NCBI GenBank assembly: GCA_035498555.1
Contig: DATKAB010000062.1
Coordinates: forward strand, 1-46,564
Direction of reading: 5' to 3'
Source: Candidatus Sulfotelmatobacter sp.
GTDB taxonomy: Bacteria > Eisenbacteria > RBG-16-71-46
Length of the DNA: 46,564 nucleotides
Positions 32,619 to 41,167 of the stretch are shown piece by piece (position 1 is the first letter of the stretch; each line of letters opens with the position of its first letter). Made by a program: the position numbers and the translations under genes. The notes under the pieces were generated by a model. The model made no database searches, was not told the origin of the DNA, and was given only the letters and a program-made list of their open reading frames with translations.

Positions 32619-34456
32619 TGCAGAAACTCGAAGTGCACGAGCACGACGTGCTGGTGATCGGCGCCGGCGGCGCGGGGTTGCGCGCGGCCATCGAGGCCTC
32701 GGCGATGGGGGCGAGCGTCGGGCTGATCTGCAAGTCGCTGCTCGGCAAGGCCCACACGGTGATGGCCGAGGGCGGCGTGGCGGCGGCGCTCGCGAACGTG
32801 GATCCGCAGGACGACTGGAAGACGCACTTCCAGGACACCATGAAGGGCGGCTCCTTCCTCAATCACTGGCGCATGGCGCAGCTCCACGCGCAGGAAGCGC
32901 CCGATCGCGTGCGCGAACTGGAGCAGTGGGGCGCGCTGTTCGACCGCACCAGCGACGGCCGCATCCTGCAACGCGCCTTCGGCGGCCACAAATGGAAGCG
33001 CCTCGCCCACGTCGGCGATCGCACCGGCCTCGAGATGATCCGCACGCTTCAGGATCGCGGCGTGCATCAGGGCCTCGAGGTCTACATGGAATGCACGATC
33101 ACCAAGCTGTTCCTCGACGGCGGCCGCATCGCCGGCGCGCTCGGCTACTGGCGGAAGAACGGCGAGTTCGTGCTGTTCCGCGCCAAGGCGGTGGTGCTCG
33201 CCACCGGCGGCATCGGCAAGGCCTACAAGATCACCTCGAACTCGTGGGAATACACCGGCGACGGCCAGGCGCTGGCCTATCGCGCCGGCGCCGAGCTGAT
33301 CGACATGGAGTTCGTGCAATTCCATCCCACCGGCATGGTGTGGCCGCCCGGCGTGATGGGCCTGCTGGTGACCGAGGGAGTTCGTGGCGAAGGCGGGGTT
33401 CTACGGAACAGCAAGGGCGAGCGCTTCATGTGGAAGTACCTGCCCGAGGCGCGCCGTCAGGAATACGCCGAGACCGAGGAAGAAGCGCGCGAATGGCTCG
33501 AGGCCTCGGTGGCGCAGCGCCAGACCCAGGCGCGGCGCCCCCCCGAGCTGTCGACCCGCGACAACGTCTCGCGCTCGATCTACACCGAGGTGAAGGAGGG
33601 CCGCGGCTCGCCGCACGGCGGGGCGTTCCTGGATATCAGCTACCTCCCGGCCGAGCGCGTGAAGCGGAAGCTCCCCTCCATGTACCACCAGTTCCTGGAG
33701 CTCGCCGACGTCGACATCACCAGGCAGCCGATGGAAGTGGGGCCGACCACTCACTACATGATGGGCGGCATCCGCGTGGAGCCCGACACCGCCGCCGCCA
33801 CCGTGCCGGGCCTGTTCGCGGCGGGCGAAGCCGCCGCCGGCATGCACGGCGCGAATCGCCTGGGCGGCAACTCGCTCTCGGATCTGCTGGTGTTCGGCAG
33901 GCGCGCCGGCGAAGGCGCCGCCCGGTACGCCAAGTCGATTTCAGCGGCGCCGCGCGTCGACGACGCCGAGGTCGAGGCCGAGATCGCCGATCTGCTCGCG
34001 CCGTTCTCGCGCCCCTCCGGCGAGAATCCTTACGACGTCCATCGCGCGCTGCAGGAGACCATGGACAAGTACGTCGGCATCTTCCGCGAGCCGAAGGATC
34101 TCGAGCGCGCGCTCGAATCACTCGAGCAGCTCAAGGCGCGCGCCGCGAAGACCGGCGTCCAGGGGAACCGCGCGTATCATCCGGGCTGGCACATGACCCG
34201 CGACCTGCACAGCATGCTGGTGGTGTCCGAGGCCATCACGCGCAGCGCCCTGCTGCGCCGCGAGAGCCGCGGGGCCCATTCGCGGCTCGACTTCCCCAAT
34301 CCCGATCCGGCGTTCGGCTCGGTCAACCACTGCGCGAAGCTCGTGAACGGCGCGATGAGCGTTGAGCCGACGCCGCTGCCGCAAATGCCCGCCGAGCTGA
34401 AGGCGCTGTTCGACGCGCCCAAGGAAGCGCCCAAGGCGAAGGAGCCGGTGCGATGA
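32618..34456 (+). CDS. sdhA: Succinate dehydrogenase flavoprotein subunit
   Basis: 612 residues. The FAD-binding fold opens with DVLVIGAGGAGLRAAIEASAMGASV; H46 in GKAHTVMAEGGVAAAL is the expected site of covalent FAD attachment. Substrate-site motifs present are EFVQFHPTGMVWPPGVMGLLVTEGVRGEGGVLRN and TTHYMMGGIRVEPDTAAATVPGLFAAGEAAAGMHGANRLGGNSLSDLLVFG. The capping domain and C-terminal helical domain (KYVGIFREPKDLERALESLEQL) are complete. It oxidises succinate to fumarate at the cytoplasmic face in complex with the two flanking subunits. Start ATG 32618 overlaps sdhC by one base; the stop overlaps sdhB by four (ATGA). Confidence 0.96.
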   Translation: MQKLEVHEHDVLVIGAGGAGLRAAIEASAMGASVGLICKSLLGKAHTVMAEGGVAAALANVDPQDDWKTHFQDTMKGGSFLNHWRMAQLHAQEAPDRVRELEQWGALFDRTSDGRILQRAFGGHKWKRLAHVGDRTGLEMIRTLQDRGVHQGLEVYMECTITKLFLDGGRIAGALGYWRKNGEFVLFRAKAVVLATGGIGKAYKITSNSWEYTGDGQALAYRAGAELIDMEFVQFHPTGMVWPPGVMGLLVTEGVRGEGGVLRNSKGERFMWKYLPEARRQEYAETEEEAREWLEASVAQRQTQARRPPELSTRDNVSRSIYTEVKEGRGSPHGGAFLDISYLPAERVKRKLPSMYHQFLELADVDITRQPMEVGPTTHYMMGGIRVEPDTAAATVPGLFAAGEAAAGMHGANRLGGNSLSDLLVFGRRAGEGAARYAKSISAAPRVDDAEVEAEIADLLAPFSRPSGENPYDVHRALQETMDKYVGIFREPKDLERALESLEQLKARAAKTGVQGNRAYHPGWHMTRDLHSMLVVSEAITRSALLRRESRGAHSRLDFPNPDPAFGSVNHCAKLVNGAMSVEPTPLPQMPAELKALFDAPKEAPKAKEPVR

Positions 34457-35208
34457 GCGGCGGAGCGAACGGCGCGCGCGAGGTGACCCTCAAGGTCTAC
34501 CGCGGCGACGCCGCGGGCGGCGAAGAGGTCGAATACCAGGTCCCGGTCGAGACCGGCATGGTGGTGCTGGACGCGGTGCACTGGATCCAGGCGCACCGGG
34601 CGCCCGATCTCGCGGTGCGCTGGAACTGCAAGGCCGCCAAGTGCGGCTCGTGCAGCGCCGAGGTCAACGGCAAGCCGGCGCTGATGTGCAAGTCGCGGCT
34701 CGACCACTTCCCGGCCGGCGAAACCATTCGCGTGCGGCCGATGAAGACCTTCCCGATCGTGAAGGACCTGGTCACCGACGTGTCGTGGAACTACGAGGTC
34801 AACAAGCGAATCGCGCCGTTCACGCCGAAGCCCGACACCGAGTGGAAGTGGCAGCAGAGCGACATCGATCGCGTGCAGGAATTCCGCAAGTGCATCGAGT
34901 GCTTCCTGTGCCAGAACGTCTGCCATGTGCTGCGCACGCACGAGCTGAAGAGCGAATTCGCCGGACCGCGGTTCTTCGTGCGCGTCGCCGGACTCGAGAT
35001 GCACCCGATGGACGGCGCCGATCGGCTGAAGTTCCTCAAGGACGAAGGCGGTATCGGCTACTGCAACATCACCAAGTGCTGCACCGAGGTCTGTCCGGAG
35101 AGCATTCACATCACGGACAACGCGATCATCCCGCTGAAGGAGCGCGTGGTGGATCGCTTCTACGACCCGGTGGCGAAACTGCTGCGGGTGTTCAGCGGCG
35201 GGAAGTAG
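34453..35208 (+). CDS. sdhB: Succinate dehydrogenase iron-sulfur subunit
   Basis: 251 residues. The [2Fe-2S] cysteines are C59, C64, C67 and C79 (WNCKAAKCGSCSAEVNGKPALMC). The C-terminal domain carries C147, C150, C153 and C157 (KCIECFLCQNVC) and C204, C210 and C214 (GYCNITKCCTEVCPESI), enough for one [4Fe-4S] and one [3Fe-4S] cluster. It transfers electrons from the flavin to the membrane quinone site. It is the last gene of the sdh operon and is followed by a long palindrome shared with the convergent HD-GYP gene. Confidence 0.96.
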   Translation: MSGGANGAREVTLKVYRGDAAGGEEVEYQVPVETGMVVLDAVHWIQAHRAPDLAVRWNCKAAKCGSCSAEVNGKPALMCKSRLDHFPAGETIRVRPMKTFPIVKDLVTDVSWNYEVNKRIAPFTPKPDTEWKWQQSDIDRVQEFRKCIECFLCQNVCHVLRTHELKSEFAGPRFFVRVAGLEMHPMDGADRLKFLKDEGGIGYCNITKCCTEVCPESIHITDNAIIPLKERVVDRFYDPVAKLLRVFSGGK

Positions 35209-35217
35209 CGGGAAATG

Positions 35218-35239
35218 GGCGGGACGGCGCCGTCCCGCC
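35218..35239. terminator. Bidirectional hairpin between sdhB and the HD-GYP gene
   Basis: A perfect 22-base palindrome (built from GGCGGGACGGC and its complement) starts 10 bases after the sdhB stop and touches the stop codon of the convergent HD-GYP gene. As RNA it forms a stable stem of about 9 bp. A short T-rich tract (CATTTCCCG) follows on the minus strand; none follows on the plus strand. Confidence 0.6.
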
Positions 35240-36699
35240 TACGCCGCCCGGCGATGCTCCTCGTCGAGCTCGATGCCGCTCTCGAGCGCGCTCGGCAGCG
35301 GGAGCGAGCGCTCTTCCTCGGCCGGCTCGGCGAGCCCCGGGATCACGTGGGTCAGCGCGTCGATGCACTCGCCGCTCACCGAGACGTCGCGATCCTTCTC
35401 GAGGATCTTGAGCGCGGTCTCCTCGGGCAGCGCCGGGCGATAGGGGCGCGCGGTCGAGAGCGCGTCGAACTGATCGGCGGTCGCGAGCACCTGCGCCACC
35501 AGCGGGAACTGATCGCCCTTCAATCCGCGGAAGTATCCCCGGCCGTCCAGCCGCTCGTGGTGCGAGGCCGCGATCTGGGCGATCGGCTTGAAGCCGCGCA
35601 CGTGGAGCAGCACGCGCAGCGTGTAATACGGATGGAGCTTCACCGCTTCCCATTCGGCAGGTGAGAGCGGCCCCGGCTTGTCGAGGATGCTGTTCGGCAA
35701 CGAGAGCTTCCCGATGTCGTGGAGCAGCGCCGCGCGCTTGAACTGGCGCAACGATGGCTCGTCGAACCCGAGCTTGCGGCCGATCGCGAGCGCGATCTCG
35801 GTGACGCGATAGGAGTGCGCCGCGGTGTAGGGCGACTTGGCGTCGACCACGCCGGCGAAGGCCAGCGCGATGCGGTCGAGCGCCTCGGGGCCGGCGAGCA
35901 ACGAGGCGTCGCCGGGCTCGCTCGCGCGCACCGCGTCGCCCAGGTCGCGCTCGCTCAAGCCGCACCACGATTCGAGCGACGGCCCCATTTCGTGGGTGAG
36001 CTTGACCAGCGTCGGATCGAACCAGCGGCCGCTGCGCGCGTCGGCCATCGCCAGCGCAGCGCGCGGGCCCTCGACCATCGCGAACACCTCGAGTGATTGC
36101 GCCAGGCACAGAATGCGGCCGAGCAGCGGGACCTGCTCGCCCGAGAGTCCGCGCGGCTGGCCGTGGCCGTCCCAGTGCTCTTCGAGGGACTCCACCGCGG
36201 CGATCACGCCGGCGCTGAAGCCCAGGCTGCGCACGATGGTGGCGCCCTGGGCGCAGCGGATCGCCACCAGCTCGCCGGCCACCGACGGGCCGCGCCGCGC
36301 CAGGCTGGCGATGCGCTTGGCGCGCTCGAGCCAGGAGCCCCCGGGCGAGGCGTGGGCCAGGCCGAAGCGCACCGCCTTCGCGTAGTTGGCCCAGTCCACG
36401 CGCATGCGAGCGCTTTTCGCTTCGCGATCGTCGCCGCCGAACAGCTCGAAGACGCGGGCGGCGTTGCTCGAACAGCCCACGTCCTTCAGGAGCGCCGCGT
36501 AGAACAGATCGGTGCGCTGCCGGATCGAGAGGCCGAACTGCTGCGCAATCGTCTGGGAAATCAGACAGGTGCGCAGGGCGTGGCCCATCGGCTGGCCTTC
36601 GGTGAGGTCGAGGGCGAAGGACAGCGCCGAGAGCACTTCGGAGACGCGCACCGAGTCGTTGGGCGCGGCGTCGGAGTCGTGCACGTGAAGGTCGCTCAC
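35239..36699 (-). CDS. HD-GYP domain protein with a degenerate N-terminal HD copy
   Basis: 486 residues from GTG 36699 (weak ribosome site; ATG at residue 38 is an alternative). The C-terminal half is an HD-GYP domain: AHSYRVTEIAL (H295), ALLHDIGKLSLPNSILDKPG (H327, D328), LHPYYTLRVL (H356), ASHHERLDGRGYF (H380, H381) and ATADQFDAL (D409). GYP reads GYF, so the final proline is lost. The N-terminal half (residues 20-215) repeats the layout in decayed form: MGHALRTCLISQTIA, ALLKDVGCSSNA (KD in place of HD) and EHWDGHGQPRGLSGEQVPLLGRILCLAQSLEVF. HD-GYP enzymes usually hydrolyse cyclic di-GMP; activity is likely but not certain, and the first half is probably structural or regulatory. No response-regulator receiver domain is fused. 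Confidence 0.9.
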   Translation of the reverse strand: MSDLHVHDSDAAPNDSVRVSEVLSALSFALDLTEGQPMGHALRTCLISQTIAQQFGLSIRQRTDLFYAALLKDVGCSSNAARVFELFGGDDREAKSARMRVDWANYAKAVRFGLAHASPGGSWLERAKRIASLARRGPSVAGELVAIRCAQGATIVRSLGFSAGVIAAVESLEEHWDGHGQPRGLSGEQVPLLGRILCLAQSLEVFAMVEGPRAALAMADARSGRWFDPTLVKLTHEMGPSLESWCGLSERDLGDAVRASEPGDASLLAGPEALDRIALAFAGVVDAKSPYTAAHSYRVTEIALAIGRKLGFDEPSLRQFKRAALLHDIGKLSLPNSILDKPGPLSPAEWEAVKLHPYYTLRVLLHVRGFKPIAQIAASHHERLDGRGYFRGLKGDQFPLVAQVLATADQFDALSTARPYRPALPEETALKILEKDRDVSVSGECIDALTHVIPGLAEPAEEERSLPLPSALESGIELDEEHRRAA

Positions 36700-36977
36700 C
36701 CGGGAGTGATCGGCGAGCTTCGCGGCGCAGTTGAGTCCTAACCGCGGATTTGGCGGGTGAATCGCATTTTGCTACCCGCGTTGCATGGCGCAAGACCGGC
36801 GCGGCCAACCTGCCCGCCGATCGCCCCGATCGGACCGGTCACGCTCCGGGCTGGCGCGGCCGCGGCCGCTGCGGCTACACTTTTCCCCGGGTACTCCCCT
36901 CTTCAGGTCGTGTGTTCCACGGCACCCGCGGCGATCCTGCGGCTCGGCCGTTCAAGCAGCTTTGCTCAGGAGTTTTC

Positions 36978-38987
36978 ATGGCCCCCGTCCGTGGTCTCCG
37001 TCGCACCCGCATTTCCATTGGCCTCGCCGCGCTGCTGCTGGTGGCGCTCGCACCCGCCGCGTTCGCTCTGCGAATCGTGGACTACAACATCACGAACTAC
37101 GGTGCGGTCGGCACCTTCAACTTTCCCGCCCGCCAACCCTACTTCCGCACCATCTTCGCCCCGCTCAACGCCGACATCGTGGTGGTGCAGGAGATGCGGG
37201 CGGCGGCCGGCGTGGATTCGTTCCGGAACAATGTGCTCAACGTGAACGAGCCCGGACAGTGGGCATCGGCGCAGTTCTTCAATGGCAACGACACCGACAA
37301 CGCGCTGTTCTACAAGCCGTCCAAGGTGCAGGTGCTGGGCGCGTGGGCGTTCTACCCCGATCCGCCCACCAATCTGCGGCTGGTCACGGTGTGGAGGCTC
37401 AAGCCGGTCGGCTATTCGTCGGATCAGGCCGAGTTCCGCATCTACTCGCAGCACCTGAAGGCCTCGACCGGCTTCGAGAGCGAGCGGCTCACCGAAGCGA
37501 CCGGCATTCGCGACAGCATGAACGCCATGCCGCCCGGCACCCACGCGATCGTGCTCGGCGACTGGAACTTCTACAACTCGTCCAGCGAGCCGGCTTACTC
37601 GAAGGTCCAGGAGGTCCAGGTCAACAACATCGGGCGCGTCTACGATCCCTTGAATCCCACGCTGGCGGTGCAGAACTGGCACAACAACGCCGCGTTCGTG
37701 AACATCCACACCCAGTGTCCGTGCGTCACCTGTCCGGCGGGCTCGGGGTTCTCGGGGGGCGGGCTCGACGACCGCTTCGACCAGATCCTGCCCACCCACA
37801 ATTTCAGCACCGGACAGGGCCTGGCGCTGTTGTCCAGCACTTACACCGTGGTCGGGCAGGACGGCCTCCACTTCAATCTCAACATCAACGACCAGCCGGT
37901 GATTCCCGAGGGCCAGCCCTACGCCGACGCGCTCTGGAACGCGAGCGACCACTTGCCCTCGCGCGTCGACCTCCAGGTGCCGGCCAAGCTCAACGCCTCG
38001 AGCTCGCCGATCGCCTTCGGCACGTTCATCGTCGGCGCGACACCGCCGAGCCAGACGCTCTCGGTCTCGAATCCCGCCACGCCGCCCGCCGATCAGCTTC
38101 GCTACAGCTACACGGCGCCCGCCGGCGTCACGACGCCCGCCGGCGTGGATTCGGTCGCGCCCGGCAACACTTCGCTCGACCCGATCGGGCTCGACACCGC
38201 GGCGCCGGTCGCGGTGAGCGGCAATGTCACGCTCAGCTCGGGCGCGGTGGATTCCGGGACGCTCCTGATCCCGGTCTCGGGCACGGTCTTGAGCCACGCC
38301 GCAGCGTCTCTCGATTCGCTGACCGCGACGCCCGCCGACTCGCTCGACTTCGGCGTCCACGACGCCGGCGGCTTCACCGACCAGCTCGCGCGCGTTCACA
38401 ACCTGGGCTACGACGCCCTGCACGCGCGGCTCTCGGTCTCGGGCGCCACCATCACCGGCCCCGATGCGGCGCGCTTCTCGATCGCGGGCGGATTTTCGCC
38501 GGCGCTGGTCGCCGGCGTGGCGGGAGGCTGGAACGTGCACTTCGACGACACCGGTGCGCCGACCGGCACGACCTTCGACGCGACGCTGACGTTCAGCTGC
38601 GCCGACGAGCCGCTGCCGGGCGCGACCGCGCTTCCCGGCGTGAGCCTCGCGCTCCACGCCGAGACCACCAGCGGCTCGACCGCCGTTCCCGGCGACCGGC
38701 TGCCCACGGTCACGAGGCTCTATCCGCCGTTCCCGAACCCGCTCTCGGGCGCGAGCACGATCCGCTTCGATCTCGCGCGGCCCGCATCACTCCAGCTCGA
38801 CGTCTTCGACCTCTCGGGCCGCCGGGTGGCGAGGCTCGCCGAGGGTGAATTCGCCGCCGGCAGCTATTCGACGCAGTGGAACGGGCGTCTCACGAGCGGC
38901 GGCAGCGCCGGCGCGGGCCTCTATTTCATCCGCATGAGCGGGCGCGGCGTTCCGACCGCGACCATGCGACTCGCCGTGGTACGGTAG
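36978..38987 (+). CDS. Secreted endonuclease/exonuclease/phosphatase-family protein with sorting domain (copy 1)
   Basis: 669 residues from ATG 36978, with CAGGAG 8 bases upstream. Residues 1-30 form a signal peptide (ISIGLAALLLVALAPAAFA). Residues 31-330 are an EEP (DNase I-like) domain with E72 (VVVQEMR), H159 (YSQHLKAS), D195/N197 (VLGDWNFYN) and D324/H325 (NASDHLPSRVDL), so the catalytic set looks complete. A cysteine cluster, CPCVTC, lies near residues 247-252. Residues about 335-580 hold two immunoglobulin-like repeats of the choice-of-anchor D/ASH type (IAFGTFIVGATPPSQTLSVSNP; DFGVHDAGGFTDQLARVHNLGYDALHARLSVSGATI). The C-terminal ~85 residues are the sorting domain (YPPFPNPLSGASTIRFDL...LDVFDLSGRRVARLAEG...GLYFIRMSG...MRLAVVR). 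It probably acts on extracellular nucleic acids or phosphoesters; substrate not known. Confidence 0.92.
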   Translation: MAPVRGLRRTRISIGLAALLLVALAPAAFALRIVDYNITNYGAVGTFNFPARQPYFRTIFAPLNADIVVVQEMRAAAGVDSFRNNVLNVNEPGQWASAQFFNGNDTDNALFYKPSKVQVLGAWAFYPDPPTNLRLVTVWRLKPVGYSSDQAEFRIYSQHLKASTGFESERLTEATGIRDSMNAMPPGTHAIVLGDWNFYNSSSEPAYSKVQEVQVNNIGRVYDPLNPTLAVQNWHNNAAFVNIHTQCPCVTCPAGSGFSGGGLDDRFDQILPTHNFSTGQGLALLSSTYTVVGQDGLHFNLNINDQPVIPEGQPYADALWNASDHLPSRVDLQVPAKLNASSSPIAFGTFIVGATPPSQTLSVSNPATPPADQLRYSYTAPAGVTTPAGVDSVAPGNTSLDPIGLDTAAPVAVSGNVTLSSGAVDSGTLLIPVSGTVLSHAAASLDSLTATPADSLDFGVHDAGGFTDQLARVHNLGYDALHARLSVSGATITGPDAARFSIAGGFSPALVAGVAGGWNVHFDDTGAPTGTTFDATLTFSCADEPLPGATALPGVSLALHAETTSGSTAVPGDRLPTVTRLYPPFPNPLSGASTIRFDLARPASLQLDVFDLSGRRVARLAEGEFAAGSYSTQWNGRLTSGGSAGAGLYFIRMSGRGVPTATMRLAVVR

Positions 38988-38992
38988 CGGGC

Positions 38993-40984
38993 GTGTCCTC
39001 CCGCACTCGCATCCCGGCTCTGGCCGTCGCCCTCGTCGCGCTGGCCTCTCAGCTGGTCCTCGGAATCGCCCCCGCTCACGCGTTGCGCGTCGTGACCTGG
39101 AACATGCTCCAGTATCCCGACTACAACCTGGCCGGGCGGCAGCCGAGCTTCCGCACGGTGATGGCCAACATCAACGCCGATGTGCTGATCGCGCAGGAGC
39201 TGCTGAGCCAGGCGGGCGTCGATTCGTTCCAGAACAACGTGCTCAACGTGGTCGAGCCCGGGCAGTGGACCAACAGCGGCTACGCCTCGCTCCAGACCAG
39301 TCCGGTGCCGGAGGGCGGCTCGATCTTCTGGAAGCCGGCGAAGGTCAGCGTCAGCTTCGTGAGCCAGCTGGTCACCGGTGGGCCGCGCAACGTGCTGTTC
39401 GGGCGCGTCACGCCGGTCGGCTACACGGCGCTTTCCGGGACCTTCCGCGTCTACTCCGTGCACTTCAAGGCCGACGGATGTTCGGGGGCGTGCGACTCCA
39501 CCACCCGCCGGCTGGAGGCGACGAGTCTGCGCAGTCAGCTCAACAACATTCCGGCGAACACGAACTTCCTGCTCGGTGGCGACACCAACATCTACGGCGC
39601 CTACGAGGGCGCCTACGTCCGGCTCACCGAGTCGCAGAGCGACAACGACGGACGCGGCTTCGACCCGCTCAACATGCCGGGCAACTGGCACACCAACGCC
39701 AGCTACGCGCCGTTCTTCTCGCAGTGTCCTTGCGCGACCGGCTGCCCGGCCGGCATCTCGGGCGGTGGACTCGACGATCGCTTCGACCTGTTCCTGTCGT
39801 CGGCGTCGATGACCGACGGGCAGGGCGTGGACGTCGTGCCCGGCGCCTACTCGGCCTACGGGAACGATGGCCAGCACTTCAACTGGGACGTGAACGGCGG
39901 GGGCTTCAACAACGCCGTGGGGCTGACCATCGCGAACGCGCTCTGGACCGCCTCCGATCATCTGCCGGTGATCTGCACCGTCCAGCTGGCGTCGAAGATC
40001 CACGCGAACTCGACGGTGAATTTTGGCCCGGTCCTGATCGGCGCCACCGCGCAGCAGAACTACACCGTCACCAACAACGCGGTGACCCCGGCCGACTCGC
40101 TCCGCTTCTCGTTCGCGCCGCCGGCGGGTTTCACCGCCCCGGCCGGAAACTTCTCGGCGGCGCCCGGCGGCTCGAACGTCCAGCCGCTCGGCATGAATAC
40201 CGCCTCGGTCGGGGTGAAGAGCGGGACGCTCTCGCTCTCGACCAACGCGCCGGACTCGCTGGTCAAACCCGCGCAGCTCTCGGGCACGGTGTTGAGCCAC
40301 GCCGTGGCCTCGCTCGATTCGGCCTCGGTGGTGCTCGGCGGCAGCGCCGATTTCGGAGCTCATCCGGCGGGCGGCTTCGCGCCGGCCGAAGTGCGCGTCC
40401 AGAACGTCGGCTACAACTCGCTCCAGGCGCGGCTCTCGATCAACGGCGGCTCGATCACGGGCGGCGACGGGCGCTTCTCGGTGGTGGGCGACTTCTCGCC
40501 GTGGCTGATCGACGGCGTTGGCCACACGTTCGAGTTCCTGTTCGACGACAACGGCGCGACGCTCGATTCGACCTACACCGCGACCGTGATTCTGAACAGC
40601 GGCGACGAAGCCCTGCCTGGCGCCCTGCCCCAGCCCGATCTGACCGTGACGCTCTCGGCGCGTGTCTCGAACGGCAGCACCGGGGTCGAGGGCGGCGGGC
40701 TGCCGGCCGCGATCGCGTTCCTGCCGCCACGACCCAATCCACTCGGCAGCGAGACGCGTTTCGCGTTCGATCTGCCGCGCGCCACGAGCGTCTCGCTGGC
40801 GGTGTTCGACGCGAGCGGTCGCCGGCTGGCGAACCTGCTGGAGGGGCCCGAGGAAGCCGGCCGCCACGAGCTGCAGTGGGCGGCGCGAAGCGACGATGGC
40901 CGGCGCCTCGCCGCCGGGCTCTACTTCGTTCGCTTCACCGCCGGCGGCTACACGCGCACCCGGCGGATCGCGGTCCTACCCTGA
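38993..40984 (+). CDS. Secreted endonuclease/exonuclease/phosphatase-family protein with sorting domain (copy 2)
   Basis: 663 residues from GTG 38993, only 5 bases after the stop of copy 1, so the pair is cotranscribed. The domain order is identical: signal peptide (LAVALVALASQLVLGIAPAHA), EEP domain with E69 (IAQELL), H157 (YSVHFKAD), D197/N199 (LGGDTNIYG) and D322/H323 (TASDHLPVICTV), the cysteine cluster QCPCATGCPAG, two Ig-like repeats (VNFGPVLIGATAQQNYTVTNN; DFGAHPAGGFAPAEVRVQNVGYNSLQARLSINGGSI) and a C-terminal sorting domain (RPNPLGSETRFAFDL...LAVFDASGRRLANLLEG...GLYFVRFTAGGYTRTRRIAVLP). It has an extra cysteine pair (GCSGACDS, near residues 162-168) absent from copy 1. Tandem duplication followed by divergence is evident. 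Its end overlaps a convergent small gene by 9 bases. Confidence 0.92.
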   Translation: MSSRTRIPALAVALVALASQLVLGIAPAHALRVVTWNMLQYPDYNLAGRQPSFRTVMANINADVLIAQELLSQAGVDSFQNNVLNVVEPGQWTNSGYASLQTSPVPEGGSIFWKPAKVSVSFVSQLVTGGPRNVLFGRVTPVGYTALSGTFRVYSVHFKADGCSGACDSTTRRLEATSLRSQLNNIPANTNFLLGGDTNIYGAYEGAYVRLTESQSDNDGRGFDPLNMPGNWHTNASYAPFFSQCPCATGCPAGISGGGLDDRFDLFLSSASMTDGQGVDVVPGAYSAYGNDGQHFNWDVNGGGFNNAVGLTIANALWTASDHLPVICTVQLASKIHANSTVNFGPVLIGATAQQNYTVTNNAVTPADSLRFSFAPPAGFTAPAGNFSAAPGGSNVQPLGMNTASVGVKSGTLSLSTNAPDSLVKPAQLSGTVLSHAVASLDSASVVLGGSADFGAHPAGGFAPAEVRVQNVGYNSLQARLSINGGSITGGDGRFSVVGDFSPWLIDGVGHTFEFLFDDNGATLDSTYTATVILNSGDEALPGALPQPDLTVTLSARVSNGSTGVEGGGLPAAIAFLPPRPNPLGSETRFAFDLPRATSVSLAVFDASGRRLANLLEGPEEAGRHELQWAARSDDGRRLAAGLYFVRFTAGGYTRTRRIAVLP

Positions 40985-41167
40985 CGAGGCGCCCTCCGGC
41001 CTGATCGGCTCGTAGCCCGGGCATTCACGCACCGGCAGGCGTGGATACCTGTCGAAGCGGGGATCGGTGGCGGAGCGCTCGCACAGGAAATAGGTTGCGC
41101 GCGGAGTCGGCACGCGCCGCGAGTGGCGGCAATCCAGACACAGGCCGACCCGATCTTCTCGCTCCAC
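40976..41167 (-). CDS. 63-residue four-cysteine protein
   Basis: Starts at GTG 41167 with AGGAGG about 8 bases upstream; the frame continues to GTG 41218 with a poorly supported 17-residue extension. The sequence contains GLCLDCRHSRRVPTPRATYF, then LCERSATDPRFDRYPRLP and VRECPGYEP, giving four cysteines in the pattern C-x2-C-x17-C...C. I recall this short C..C.H...F..C..S..DPRFP.YPRLPV..C.GYE pattern as a recurrent unnamed protein in GC-rich bacteria; it looks like a small zinc-ribbon-like module. Function unknown. The stop (TAG) overlaps the 3' end of the convergent nuclease gene by 9 bases. Confidence 0.8.
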   Translation of the reverse strand: MEREDRVGLCLDCRHSRRVPTPRATYFLCERSATDPRFDRYPRLPVRECPGYEPIRPEGASSG

